From NCBI RefSeq assembly GCF_018449605.1, contig NZ_JAAVUW010000007.1, positions 279,421 through 343,420 on the forward strand: 64,000 nt of DNA. Reading direction: 5' to 3'. The stretch is from Luteibacter sp. dw_328. GTDB lineage: Bacteria; Pseudomonadota; Gammaproteobacteria; Xanthomonadales; Rhodanobacteraceae. Under the pieces are notes generated by a model. It was not told where the DNA came from. It did not search any database and was given only the letters and a program-made list of their open reading frames with translations. Each line of letters opens with the position of its first letter. Position 1 is the stretch's first letter. A program made the position numbers and the translations under genes. Shown here in pieces: positions 41,801-50,241 of the stretch.

Positions 41801-43156
41801 CAGGGTGCCGGGGATCGGCTGCTCCAGCGTGACAGGCCCTTCGAGGTTCGCTTCACGCAGGATGGCGCGCAGCCACACCTCGAACCAGTCGGCGACTTCG
41901 TCGAGCGTCCAGCCGTGTCGGCTCAGGATGGCATCGAGTCGATCGGGCCAGCGGCGGCCCTTGAGATAGGCTTCGTCTTCGATGTGATGGGCGATGACAC
42001 GCGAGTTCGACCGGACATCCGGTGAGAGTAGGAAGCGCTCCACCGTTATCGCGCCGTTCGTCTCGCGGAAGCGTGCCGCCTTGTTGTAAGCCGGCTGACG
42101 CTCCGTTGAATACTGTTCCGCCAGGATGTCCGGAGCAGCCGTGGCGAACGACGGCGACGCCGCCGATTTACCGGCGATGATCAGGAACGAGTTGGCCATG
42201 TCGGCCAGCAGGCCGTTACGACCGATGACGTCGAAGGTGCGGCCGATGGAGAACAACGGCGTGAAGCGCACCTGGCGGTCGGCTCGCGTTCCCTGTGCGC
42301 CAAGCGTCGCGGCATCGAACCCCGGATGATCGACGCCCAATGGCAGCACGATGTTCAAGGGAAGCTTGTAATCGGGGAAGGGCAGTGCAAATGCGCTGCG
42401 CTCGAATCCCGCACTGGCGAGGCGCCTTTCGAGTTCGGCCTTGCCGAACGTGACCACCGTACGATCGGTGTAATCGTCCTGGATGCCTGCCATCGACCGC
42501 CCGATATGATCCTCGGGGACGCCGGCGAAGTACTTTAGTCCGAGCTGGTTCTCGATGGCGATGATGAGCACGCCGTCGTCGGTCAGGAGGTCGCGGGCAC
42601 GACGCAGGGTCTCCTGGATCGGGTCGTCGCCGGCGGTGTACATGCGGGCGTATTCGAGCACGCCGACCAGGGTGACCACATCGAAACGCTGTTTCGGTGC
42701 GAAGGCATCAAAGCGTTCGTTGACGACGGCGACGTCGGGAAGGTCGCGGCAACGCGACGCCGCGATCGACGCGCGGCGCGGACTACCTTCGAGAGCAACC
42801 ACGTGCGCGCCGGCTTCACCGAGAAAACGCGTGATGGCACCGCAGCCGGCACCGATCTCGAGGACGCTGGCGCCCTTGAATAGGCTTCCGATCGAGCGAA
42901 GCAGGTTCGCACGCGTGGCGCTGAGGTGGTAGATCGACGGCCAATCCACCTGGAACCCGCGCAACTGCTCGGACTGCAAGGAGACGTCAGTGCTGTCCTT
43001 GATGGCTGCCGCGATGCGCTCTTCAACTTCGTCACCGTCCGAATAGGCGAACGCCGATGCGTTGTGTCCGGTACGGACCCAGACATCATGAGCGACATCG
43101 GCGGCGTAACCCGCGTCGGCGAGGATACGGCGGGGGAGCGAAAGAGGTGCGGTCAC
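38816..43156 (-). CDS. Multidomain WbdD-like chain terminator fused to GT2 and WbsX domains
   Basis: 1446 residues. In order: an SAM methyltransferase (EIGAGCG at 100-106, about 60-200); a kinase-like domain with a catalytic-loop pattern D454xxxxN459 and a metal-binding D472 in FFDLEWS (about 340-570); a coiled coil (about 580-670); a GT2 glycosyltransferase (about 836-1070; TILIPVYNH, LLNNDVQVTRGW, CEDSDLCMRL); and a WbsX/GH99-like domain (from about 1091; FYLPQFHPI, WWGPGFTEW, to VFINAWNEWAEG). The first three domains repeat the layout of E. coli WbdD, which caps and measures O-antigen chains. It starts at a GTG overlapping wzt (GTGA). No signal or membrane segment. Domain calls are by motif; function as terminator is inference. 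Confidence 0.85.
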   Translation of the reverse strand: MTAPLSLPRRILADAGYAADVAHDVWVRTGHNASAFAYSDGDEVEERIAAAIKDSTDVSLQSEQLRGFQVDWPSIYHLSATRANLLRSIGSLFKGASVLEIGAGCGAITRFLGEAGAHVVALEGSPRRASIAASRCRDLPDVAVVNERFDAFAPKQRFDVVTLVGVLEYARMYTAGDDPIQETLRRARDLLTDDGVLIIAIENQLGLKYFAGVPEDHIGRSMAGIQDDYTDRTVVTFGKAELERRLASAGFERSAFALPFPDYKLPLNIVLPLGVDHPGFDAATLGAQGTRADRQVRFTPLFSIGRTFDVIGRNGLLADMANSFLIIAGKSAASPSFATAAPDILAEQYSTERQPAYNKAARFRETNGAITVERFLLSPDVRSNSRVIAHHIEDEAYLKGRRWPDRLDAILSRHGWTLDEVADWFEVWLRAILREANLEGPVTLEQPIPGTLMDAMPGNLIVDDDGNGTFFDLEWSLLSPTTLGYLAFRAIKLSLGQLTAVAMPQDQQLLHTDTLLRVVLRRCGFILTTSHVQQYLDTEAAFVAEVLGELTRDIPIGPYKTESLAVLPDVAVLLTQHTSATAEALRSRAALQNEIDQLRASLAATEAELTDTRSHALHTDVQLSDEIRKALNDATITRTDAVSRLEIARRENRSLQRMVASQEHELGLVKRSLSWRLTAPLRRAKRIVSRVRGGARRRLVSGAKRVYTAAPLRPQYKRAVKGSIFRVGKPFLRRTAAYQRWEAYERISKPTLPRATASRPTSAGVVDTSVGNVLWQADGVREWSDYAEVRNRIDVETQASRASRTATPVPQLDYSRVTPEDVAGRVGLPATSKPHVTILIPVYNHLSTTLECLASIVASMTPEDPSFEVLVANDASTDATAQVLAGVSHLRVVNQPSNLGFLLNCNTAAAHARGDVLILLNNDVQVTRGWLGKLVACLESDERIGAVGPRILYPNGWLQEAGTRLHRDGSAEMLGLNDQADLPRYQYTRDVDYCSGACLALHRADFDRLGGFDTGYAPAYCEDSDLCMRLRSEGRRIVYCADTEVVHQLSATSDAMPSEYKLSCIARNLDRFATKWREDLDRMNEVRTIAFYLPQFHPIAENDVWWGPGFTEWTNVTKARPNYVGHYQPRMPADLGYYDLRLTEVMEKQAELARRYGVGGFCFYYYWFAGKRLLERPIEQMLETGKPDFPFCLCWANENWTRRWDGQENEILMAQNHSDEDDLAVIHDLMRYFRSPNYIRIDGKPLILVYRITLFPDFKRTASIWREECRRAGLGEIYIAQVESFELAAAGSNPKDMGCDAAVEFPPQGMGQPIDLTEPLLNPQFQGVVSDYRDIAVRYATREMPAYKRFMGVMPGWDNTARRQDNSYSFAEATPGSFQAWMETTVARTKQQFSGDERLVFINAWNEWAEGTYLEPDRRFGHTFLEAHRNALDADYLARKDKYSLG

Positions 43157-44520
43157 TGCGTGAGCTCCTGGGCGTCGATGCGCACGTCCAGGTTGGTCAG
43201 GCCGAAGAAGCCCTTTCCATGGACGTTGAGATGGATGGCGTCATAGCGGCGGTCGTGGGGAATCACGTCTTCGCCGTTGTGGCTGGCTACGCCGACAGAA
43301 ATGAAGTAGTCGCCTGGGCCCAGGCGACTGTCGAGTTCGAATGAGATCTGGGTGCGCGTGCCCTTGCCGCCCAAGGTGTCGGGCAGCGGCGTCTCGGCCA
43401 CTTCGGTGTTCGTTCCGTACACCGTGATGCCGTCCTTCGTCTTGATCGTGAGACCGAAGATGGGACGACGTATCGCCTGGTGGAAGACCACGCTCAGGGC
43501 CAGTCGGAGCGGCGTGCCGCTCGCGATGCTGCCGGGCTCCGCGTCGTCGGGGGTGGTCAGCCGGAAGTCGCTGATCTCGGCGGCCCTGTCGCCCCAGCGA
43601 TATTCATAGGGGTTGTAGTTCGTGCGCAGCTCGAAAGCGCCATCCGGCACTTCCACGAGAGCGTCGTCCTTCGTCGCCGGCACATTGGGGTCGTCGGACT
43701 CGAGCGTTCCCCCCTTCACCTTGCGGCCCTTGCCGAAGAGGAGGTCGAGGTAGGTGTGGACGACGTCCTTGGGCTGGCCGTCCTGCTGGAGCTCGCCGTC
43801 GTCGAGCAGGATTGCGCGGTCGCAATGCGTCACGATCTGCTCGGTCGAGTGCGAGACGAAGAGGATCGAGGTGCCGTTCTGCTTGAGCGTATCGAGGCGC
43901 GCAAAGCACTTCGACTGGAACTTGGCGTCGCCGACGGAGAGGGCTTCGTCGACGATGAGGACGTCCGGTTCGACCTGCGCCTGCACGGCGAAGGCGAGGC
44001 GAACGACCATGCCACTGGAATACGTCTTCACCGGCCGTTTGACGAATTCACCGATGTCGGCGAAGGCGAGGATGGCATCCATCCGGCTATCGATCTCTTC
44101 GGTCGACAGGCCCAGCACAGCCGCATTGAGGCGAATGTTCTCGAGGCCGGTGAAGTCGGGGTTGAAACCGGATCCGAGCTCGAGCAGGGCGGCGACGCGC
44201 CCGGCCACCACGATCTCGCCCGATGTCGGCGCCAGCGTGCCGGCGATCATCTGCAGCAGGGTCGACTTGCCCGAGCCGTTACGACCGACAATGCCGACGG
44301 TTTCGCCGCGGCGCAGCTCGAAGCTGACATCGTCCAGGGCGTGGAATTCGCGAAAGCCGCGGCGCTCGCGAAGCGAGCCGGCCAGCCGGCGTGCACCGAC
44401 CCGGTGGACGACGGCCGCCGCACGCGGATAAAGCGACTGCGCCAGTCGATGCATGGGGCTGTCGTAGATGTTGTAGATCTTGCTGACGTTGCGGACGCTG
44501 ATGGCGATTTCAGAGGACAT
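43153..44520 (-). CDS. wzt: O-antigen ABC transporter ATPase with C-terminal carbohydrate-binding domain
   Basis: 455 residues. Nucleotide-binding domain: Walker A GRNGSGKST at 79-87, signature KTYSSGMVVRLAFA, Walker B VLIVDEALSVGD, and LFVSHS. From about residue 265 a beta-rich extension follows (DFRLTTPDD, GTPLRLALSVVFH, GPGDYFISVGVAS), the place of the Wzt-C domain that in E. coli O9a binds the cap of the finished chain. The ATG at 44520 overlaps wzm by 11 bases; the stop overlaps the next gene's GTG. Confidence 0.93.
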   Translation of the reverse strand: MSSEIAISVRNVSKIYNIYDSPMHRLAQSLYPRAAAVVHRVGARRLAGSLRERRGFREFHALDDVSFELRRGETVGIVGRNGSGKSTLLQMIAGTLAPTSGEIVVAGRVAALLELGSGFNPDFTGLENIRLNAAVLGLSTEEIDSRMDAILAFADIGEFVKRPVKTYSSGMVVRLAFAVQAQVEPDVLIVDEALSVGDAKFQSKCFARLDTLKQNGTSILFVSHSTEQIVTHCDRAILLDDGELQQDGQPKDVVHTYLDLLFGKGRKVKGGTLESDDPNVPATKDDALVEVPDGAFELRTNYNPYEYRWGDRAAEISDFRLTTPDDAEPGSIASGTPLRLALSVVFHQAIRRPIFGLTIKTKDGITVYGTNTEVAETPLPDTLGGKGTRTQISFELDSRLGPGDYFISVGVASHNGEDVIPHDRRYDAIHLNVHGKGFFGLTNLDVRIDAQELTQ

Positions 44521-45295
44521 CGGCGAACCCCTTGCGCGTACGCTGGAACCACCAGAAGCCGAGGCTGGCGAATGCAAACGCGATTAGCGTGAATCCGCCC
44601 AGGACGCCCCAGTCCGGCCACTCGCCGAGAATGAGCACCTTTCGCGACTGCGCGATGAGGATAGCCAGCGGGTTGACGTCGATGAACCTGCGGAAACGCT
44701 CGGGAACGGCGGTTTCGGGATAGAAGAGGGGCGACAGGAACATCGTCATCATGATGACGTGACCCACCAGCTGGCCGATGTCACGAAGGTAGACGCCAAG
44801 GGCGGACAGCAGCCAGACAAATCCCAGGCACATCAGGCTGAGCGGGATAAAGATCAGCGGAATCAGTACGGTCGTCGCGGGCGGCATGCCCTTCATCAGC
44901 AGATGTGCGCCGAGCAGGACGATCAGGCTGATGAGGCTCTGGAACAGCGCCGAGCCGATGACCACGTAGGCCTGCACTTCCAGCGGGAAGACAATCTTCT
45001 TCACCAGGTTGGGCGTGCCGGTGATCAGTCCGGGAGCCCGGCTGACGGTCTCCGAGAAGAAATTGAAGACGAGCATGCCCGCAAACAGCATGAGCGCAAA
45101 TTCGGAAGGGGCCGAGGCGGCGCCCCAGCGCATCTTGAACACCTGGCTGAACACAAAGGTGTAAATCGCCAGCATGAGCAAGGGGTTGAGTACCGACCAC
45201 ACCATGCCGAGGGCGGAACCCCGGTAGCGGCTGGCAATGTCCCGCCTGATCAGGGACATGATCAGCGCGCGATTGTGCCGGCCGTGGCCGAGCAT
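44510..45295 (-). CDS. wzm: O-antigen ABC transporter permease
   Basis: 261 residues with about six membrane helices (LLMLAIYTFVFS, FALMLFAGMLVFNFF, SLISLIVLLGAHLL, ALGVYLRDIGQLV, FASLGFWWF). The family N-terminal segment SLIRRDIASRYRGSALG is present. I start at ATG 45295, which places that segment at the normal distance from the N-terminus; GTG 45352 is an alternative and the frame is open to 45550. No clear ribosome binding site at either. Pairs with wzt. Confidence 0.88.
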   Translation of the reverse strand: MLGHGRHNRALIMSLIRRDIASRYRGSALGMVWSVLNPLLMLAIYTFVFSQVFKMRWGAASAPSEFALMLFAGMLVFNFFSETVSRAPGLITGTPNLVKKIVFPLEVQAYVVIGSALFQSLISLIVLLGAHLLMKGMPPATTVLIPLIFIPLSLMCLGFVWLLSALGVYLRDIGQLVGHVIMMTMFLSPLFYPETAVPERFRRFIDVNPLAILIAQSRKVLILGEWPDWGVLGGFTLIAFAFASLGFWWFQRTRKGFADVL

Positions 45296-45596
45296 GGCCC
45301 GGGGACTGGCCCGATGGCGCGCGAGGGAAGTGAACGTCGAGGCTTTGGTCACGTGGTCTACCCGGATGCCGGCACCGCGTAACCAGGGACGGAGGCGGGG
45401 CGTAAGGCGACCGCATATCTTAACCGTGGCGAGTGTGGAAAGCACGGCAACGGGTGCGCCGGCTAAGTGGCTGTTAAGAAAGACCAAAGACGAGCTCGCG
45501 GTCCACGCGGGTGGCGGACATGGCGTCCCGTCGCGGATAATCGATCGCAAGAGTTTCCGGGGACCGGGGGCCGCAGATATTCAAGGACGCTATTCG
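45296..45596. other. Divergent intergenic region between wzm and a GT-C gene
   Basis: 301 bases that should carry the promoters of both the leftward wzm unit and the rightward glycan unit. Both reading frames stay open through it, but neither extension looks like protein of either family. I see no convincing -35/-10 pair, repeat or RNA. Confidence 0.4.
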
Positions 45597-47753
45597 ATGG
45601 TGCTCAAGGGTTTGCCGTGGTCTTCATGGCGGCGTGATTTCTTTCCGACTTCCCTCATTCTGGGCGTCTTCGTAATTTTTGCCCTTCTCGCCGTCCGGGT
45701 GGTGGCGATCGACTCGCCGGTCATGGGTAGCGACGAGTACGCCTATTTCCAGTCGGCCCATTTCGACGCGGCGCGGGACCAGTTGTTCCTGCTGGATACG
45801 AACATCCAGCGAGTGGACAACAAGGTCTATCCCTGGCTGTACAAGCTGTGGTCGACGGCGTCACTGCAGCGGGTCGCCGATGTGGGGCGCCTTTTCAACG
45901 CCTTCCTCTACAGCGTTTGCGCGCTCCTGCTGTTTGCGATCTTCCAGCGCCTGTTCGACCGGCGCGTCGCGCTGATCTCGGCCTTGCTTTACCTGACCTT
46001 TCCGTTCTCGATCTACGCCACGATGCTGCTGCCGGAGGTGGAGTTCCAGTTCACCGTCTACGTGCTGGTGGCCATCTGGGTATTCGGCACCCCGCTGCCG
46101 TCATGGCAACGCATCCTGTTCGCGGGCGCCGCCGGGGCGCTTGGCTACCTGACCAAGCCGCATGCGGCAGCGGCGATCCTGGCGAGTGTCGCCTGGCTCG
46201 GCGTCGCCGGCCTGCGGCTTCCTTATGACGCGCCCCTCGGTCGCCGGATCGGGGGTGCTGCCTGGCGCATGCTGCTGTTCCTCGTGGCGACGTACGTCTT
46301 CATGAAGGTGTTTGGTCGGCTCCTTGACCCCAGGACGTCGGGCACCGTGGTCGCGAGCTTCTACGCCCAGTACCTCAAAGGCCTCAGAGACCCGCACTAC
46401 CTGCTCGAACACGCGGGCACGACGGCTATGTATGCCGCGGGCCACCTCTGGCTGCTCTGCGTGTTTTTCCTGCCCGCTTTTCCGCTACTCATAGCGGAGA
46501 GCTGGGCCTGGCTGCGCGGGCGGGAGGCGCCCGGACGCATCGCCGGCAAGCCTTTCTCGAGTGGCGCCATGGCGCTGTTCGTCCTGCTGCTGGTGCTCGC
46601 GTTGGTGGCAATGGTGGCTGTGTTCACAGACGCCGCCGCCGCCGGGAGCGATTTCGAGAAGGGGCGTCTTCACGGGCGTTACCTGGCCCTTCTCTTTCCC
46701 CTGCTGCTCGGCTACGCCGTCGCTGGTGTGTACAAGACCCCGGCGAAGGTTCTCGCCGCGCTCGGCTTGCTTGCCTTGTGGACGTTTGCGTGGTTCGGGA
46801 CGCAGATTTTCCAGCTCTACCCCTGGGACTATCCCGATGCCTTCGGGTTCTTCACGCCGACGCCAGGGCGATGGTCCTTCGACGGCGCGCTTCCGTGGAC
46901 ATGTACATGGACCCTCATCGCCGGCACGCTGGCATGGCTGGGGTTCGCCGTATCGCGCTATCGCCGAGCGGTGTACGGGGTGTTTGTCCTGGCTGTGATG
47001 GTGCTGGCCCATTTTCAGGCGGGTGCGTGGCTGGCCGCCCAGTCGCGTTATGCGCAGGTGAGCATCGATGCGGGCAACGCGGTGGCTGCCTATCTGGGCG
47101 ATCAGCCGGCGGGGAAAGGCATGATTGCCACCACCGACCGGTTCGGTCAGGCGAGCTACCTTCTGGCCGCCATCGACTCACTGCAACACGTGGACGTGCT
47201 GCGCCCTGGTCAGACTCTCCGCGAATCCGCCGTACCCGCTGGCGTGCAGTGGGTTGTCGCCGGCTCGGACATCGAGGTCGACCTGCCGTCGGCGGCGGAA
47301 CTGCCCTTCGGGCCGTACCGGCTGTACCTTCTGGGCAGTGGCGTGAATTGGCCAACGGTTCCGATGCGGAAAGTGTGGGACGGCGAACCGCTGCTCATTT
47401 CACCGTCGGATGCGGGGGGATTGACGACGTTCGATCACTTCAATGCCGCTGAGCCCTGGGGGCGATGGTCCTCCGGCACGGACGCGTCCATCGCGCTGCC
47501 CGTGCGTGTGAGCGGTACCGTGGTGGTCACGTTCTTCGCCTGGTCGGCCACGCCGGAGGGTGACGACGTCACGCTGGAACTCGGCGACAGCAAGGCGACG
47601 GTACATATCACCGGCAAGGGGGCTGACTACACCGTCACCCTTTCGCCTGGCAAGGAAGCCGAACGGATGTTCGTTCGTTGCCATCATCTTGAAGCGTCGG
47701 GGCCGCGACAGTTGGGCGTCGCCATGGCCAGACTCCAGTTCCAGCGCCCCTGA
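45597..47753 (+). CDS. Polytopic GT-C-type glycosyltransferase
   Basis: 718 residues. About ten to twelve predicted membrane helices between residues 15 and 500 (FFPTSLILGVFVIFALLAV and others), an early acidic pair in the first loop (MGSDEYAYFQ) typical of GT-C enzymes of the PMT/ArnT kind, then a soluble C-terminal part (about 505-718) with beta-sandwich character. AAGGA at 45583-45587 supports ATG 45597. Such enzymes use polyprenyl-phosphate sugars on the periplasmic side; the GtrA and DPM-like GT2 genes nearby fit that. No exact family assignment. Confidence 0.65.
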   Translation: MVLKGLPWSSWRRDFFPTSLILGVFVIFALLAVRVVAIDSPVMGSDEYAYFQSAHFDAARDQLFLLDTNIQRVDNKVYPWLYKLWSTASLQRVADVGRLFNAFLYSVCALLLFAIFQRLFDRRVALISALLYLTFPFSIYATMLLPEVEFQFTVYVLVAIWVFGTPLPSWQRILFAGAAGALGYLTKPHAAAAILASVAWLGVAGLRLPYDAPLGRRIGGAAWRMLLFLVATYVFMKVFGRLLDPRTSGTVVASFYAQYLKGLRDPHYLLEHAGTTAMYAAGHLWLLCVFFLPAFPLLIAESWAWLRGREAPGRIAGKPFSSGAMALFVLLLVLALVAMVAVFTDAAAAGSDFEKGRLHGRYLALLFPLLLGYAVAGVYKTPAKVLAALGLLALWTFAWFGTQIFQLYPWDYPDAFGFFTPTPGRWSFDGALPWTCTWTLIAGTLAWLGFAVSRYRRAVYGVFVLAVMVLAHFQAGAWLAAQSRYAQVSIDAGNAVAAYLGDQPAGKGMIATTDRFGQASYLLAAIDSLQHVDVLRPGQTLRESAVPAGVQWVVAGSDIEVDLPSAAELPFGPYRLYLLGSGVNWPTVPMRKVWDGEPLLISPSDAGGLTTFDHFNAAEPWGRWSSGTDASIALPVRVSGTVVVTFFAWSATPEGDDVTLELGDSKATVHITGKGADYTVTLSPGKEAERMFVRCHHLEASGPRQLGVAMARLQFQRP

Positions 47754-47780
47754 CCACGGGCAGGGCGGCTCAGCGTTGTA

Positions 47781-47803
47781 ACGGCAGCGAACGACGCTGC
47801 CGT
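47781..47803 (+). terminator. Hairpin between GT-C and acyltransferase genes
   Basis: A 9-base stem ACGGCAGCG with loop AACGA, 27 bases after the stop. There is no T-tract, so it is more likely an mRNA end stabiliser or attenuator than a full terminator. Confidence 0.35.
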
Positions 47804-47826
47804 CTTGGAAATCACGGGAATCAGGC

Positions 47827-48972
47827 ATGTCTAACACGCTGGACGCGTCACCACGCAAACATTTCGAAGGCATCGAAGCACTTCGCGCCTTCGCCGCCGT
47901 TTCCATCATCTTCTTCCATGTGTCGGCACTGGTCGGCGACAACTTCCCGCTGGGGTTTAGTTTCTTCCGGACGCATTTCGGCATGGGCGTGCCGCTGTTC
48001 TTCGTGATCAGCGGTTTCAGCCTGTCGTATGGGTATTTCGGCCGGCTGCAGAGCATGGCTGATGTCGAGCAGTATCTCGTTCGCCGGTTCGCGCGTATTG
48101 CGCCGCTGTTCTACGCGATGCTGGTGTTCCAGGTGATCTATCTCTACTTCAGGGTAAATGTCACGTTCTCCCCCGGAGACATTCTTGCGAATGCACTCTT
48201 CGTCTTCAATTTCGTCCCGAGCCTGACTGACGGCATTGTTCCGGCAAGCTGGTCGATCGGGATCGAGATGGTGTTCTACGTTGTATTTCCCTTCGTGGTG
48301 CTACTTTGTACGTCGATCCGGCGGACGGCCGTGGCGTTGCTGTTCGCTATCTTCGTGGCGACGAAATACACCGCGGACATGAATCACGCGACGGGCATAT
48401 CGCAGTCGTTCAACTACCACAATGTGATGGCGAATGTTCCATTCTTCATGTGGGGCGTCCTCGCCTATCACGTGCACCAATGGCTGCTTCCGCGGATTCC
48501 GGTTGCTCGCGTCCACCTTGCCGGCATCGGCCTAAGCCTCGTGGCTGTCGCGTTGCTCCTGGTGATGTACAAGGACTTTGGCTTGGCGGGCTTCTTCTAT
48601 AAATACGACATGACGCGGGCACATGCGTCGCTCTGGGGTCTGCCGTTCTTCTTCCTATGCCTCGGCGCTGCCATATTTCCGACGTGGCTCATCTCAAACG
48701 CGGCAACGCGTTATGTCGGCAAGATCAGCTTCGGCGTCTACCTTCTGCACCCGAATATCACCTGGGAGCTGGGCCAGCATGGCGTCTACATGTGGCTGCA
48801 CGAGAAGATGCCATCGCACTACGCATGGAGCTTCTTTCTTTCCATGGCCGTGGCTATCGGAATCGTGGTCGCGCTTGCCTCCGTGACTTACGAGTTGATC
48901 GAGAAGCCGGGCATGGAATGGGGTAAGCGACTGTTTCGCAAGTCGGTCGCCGGAGCGCCGGTAACTGCTTGA
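47827..48972 (+). CDS. Acyltransferase family 3 membrane protein (OafA/ExoZ type)
   Basis: 381 residues with about ten membrane helices. The family signatures are GIEALRAFAAVSIIFFHVS with the conserved His, and GVPLFFVISGFSLSYGY. There is no SGNH domain, unlike the protein at 12117. Predicted to O-acetylate or otherwise acylate the O-antigen in the inner membrane. The base composition is visibly more A/T rich than in the metabolic genes to the left. Confidence 0.88.
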   Translation: MSNTLDASPRKHFEGIEALRAFAAVSIIFFHVSALVGDNFPLGFSFFRTHFGMGVPLFFVISGFSLSYGYFGRLQSMADVEQYLVRRFARIAPLFYAMLVFQVIYLYFRVNVTFSPGDILANALFVFNFVPSLTDGIVPASWSIGIEMVFYVVFPFVVLLCTSIRRTAVALLFAIFVATKYTADMNHATGISQSFNYHNVMANVPFFMWGVLAYHVHQWLLPRIPVARVHLAGIGLSLVAVALLLVMYKDFGLAGFFYKYDMTRAHASLWGLPFFFLCLGAAIFPTWLISNAATRYVGKISFGVYLLHPNITWELGQHGVYMWLHEKMPSHYAWSFFLSMAVAIGIVVALASVTYELIEKPGMEWGKRLFRKSVAGAPVTA

Positions 48973-48984
48973 AGTAATGAGTTT

Positions 48985-49015
48985 TTGCCGCATGAATTCA
49001 TTCTTTTCGTATAAG
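48985..49015 (+). promoter_or_regulatory. Possible sigma-70 promoter before the methyltransferase unit
   Basis: TTGCCG at 48985-48990 and TATAAG at 49010-49015, separated by 19 bases, within an A/T-rich 80-base gap. The spacing is longer than optimal. Confidence 0.3.
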
Positions 49016-49053
49016 ATCGCTGAAGGATCCACAGGCTCGACGGAGAAAGCATC

Positions 49054-49848
49054 GTGAAGTCATTACTCGACCGCATTCGTATCTCTGGCATGGAAGAGAT
49101 CGACGTGGATGGTGCCGACCGTATCGCGGCGCACGAGAAGGTGTTGGCCAGCAAGCCGATGTTGCAGAAGGTGTTTGCTGAATTCCATAGCGTTTTTCGG
49201 CGCCTTGACGAGCAGTTCTTCACTGGTCAGGGTCAGCGGATCGAGCTTGGTGCCGGCGTTGCACCCATTCGAAACTCGTTTCCCGATGTCCTTGCGACAG
49301 ACGTCGTTTACAGCGAGCAACTCGATCGCACGTTGAACGCCCAGGATATGGATCTCGGGAACGGGTCGGTCCGGGCTGTCTATGGACAGAACTGTTTCCA
49401 TCATTTCCCTGAGCCTGAACGTTTTTTCGGCGAACTCGAACGTGTGCTCACACCAGGCGGCGGTGCGATCCTGCTCGAGCCCTACTACGGCCCGATAGCA
49501 TCCTGGATGTTTCCGCGGCTGTTCTCGACCGAGGGGTTCGACAAGAATTACCCGTCTTGGGAGACACCGGCCACGGGACCGATGAACGGTGCGAACCAGG
49601 CGCTGAGCTACATCGTTTTTGTCCGCGACCGTGAAACGTTCGAAAAGAGATTTCCCGGTCTCGAGATAGTCCACCAGGAAGTCTGCGGCAATCATCTCGA
49701 GTACCTGCTTTCAGGTGGACTCAACTTTCGTCAACTTGTCCCTAACTGGATGATCCCTGTGGTCAGTGCAGTACAGAGGCTGGGCTCCCCGCTTAATAGG
49801 TGGACATCGCTCCATCATGTAGTAGTCATAAGGAAACGCGTTCAGTGA
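49054..49848 (+). CDS. SAM-dependent methyltransferase
   Basis: 264 residues. Motif I is IELGAGVAPI; further segments DMDLGNGSVRAVYGQNCFHH and ERVLTPGGGAILLEP fit a class I methyltransferase. Starts at a GTG with GGAG at 49042-49045. Its stop overlaps the GtrA start (GTGA). Probably methylates a sugar or lipid-linked intermediate of the locus; the substrate is not evident. Confidence 0.75.
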   Translation: MKSLLDRIRISGMEEIDVDGADRIAAHEKVLASKPMLQKVFAEFHSVFRRLDEQFFTGQGQRIELGAGVAPIRNSFPDVLATDVVYSEQLDRTLNAQDMDLGNGSVRAVYGQNCFHHFPEPERFFGELERVLTPGGGAILLEPYYGPIASWMFPRLFSTEGFDKNYPSWETPATGPMNGANQALSYIVFVRDRETFEKRFPGLEIVHQEVCGNHLEYLLSGGLNFRQLVPNWMIPVVSAVQRLGSPLNRWTSLHHVVVIRKRVQ

Positions 49849-50234
49849 AGTTTGCGAAATACGTAGCGGTCCAGGTCGTCGCCTATGGCGTCGACATGGG
49901 CAGCTTCCTTCTTCTTACCAAGGCGGCGCATGCCGATCCTATCCTGGCAAACATAGGTGCAAAGGCTGTCGCTGGTTGTTTCGCTTTCCTGGTGCACCGG
50001 CACTTCACTTTCGAGGCGCGTGACAATGCAACCGCCTCGTCGCAGGCCGCGCGGTATTTCATCACGCTTGCCTGCAATATCCCGATATCGGCTGGGCTCA
50101 TGAAGGCGCTTCTATACGTCATCGGGCCGCCGTGGCTCGCAAAGTTTATTTCGGACGTCGCCAACGTGGCGCTCACCTATTGGGTCAGCAAGGTGTTCAT
50201 ATTCGGCGCCCGACGCGATCGCCGGCCGGGCTGA
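49845..50234 (+). CDS. GtrA-family membrane protein
   Basis: 129 residues with four predicted membrane helices (YVAVQVVAYGVDMGSFLLLT, NIGAKAVAGCFAFLVHRHFTF, YFITLACNIPISAGLMKALLY, FISDVANVALTYWVSKVFIF). The pattern matches GtrA proteins, considered flippases or anchors for polyprenyl-phosphate sugars. The GTG at 49845 overlaps the methyltransferase stop; AAGGA lies at 49830-49834. Followed by the SDR gene 7 bases later. Confidence 0.85.
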   Translation: MKFAKYVAVQVVAYGVDMGSFLLLTKAAHADPILANIGAKAVAGCFAFLVHRHFTFEARDNATASSQAARYFITLACNIPISAGLMKALLYVIGPPWLAKFISDVANVALTYWVSKVFIFGARRDRRPG

Positions 50235-50241
50235 CGCAAGC

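Noticed and set aside
45237..45596. N-terminal extension of the GT-C protein from 45237
   Set aside because: The added 120 residues lack membrane helices or family resemblance and run antisense to the wzm start; ATG 45597 has a good ribosome binding site and places the first helix normally.
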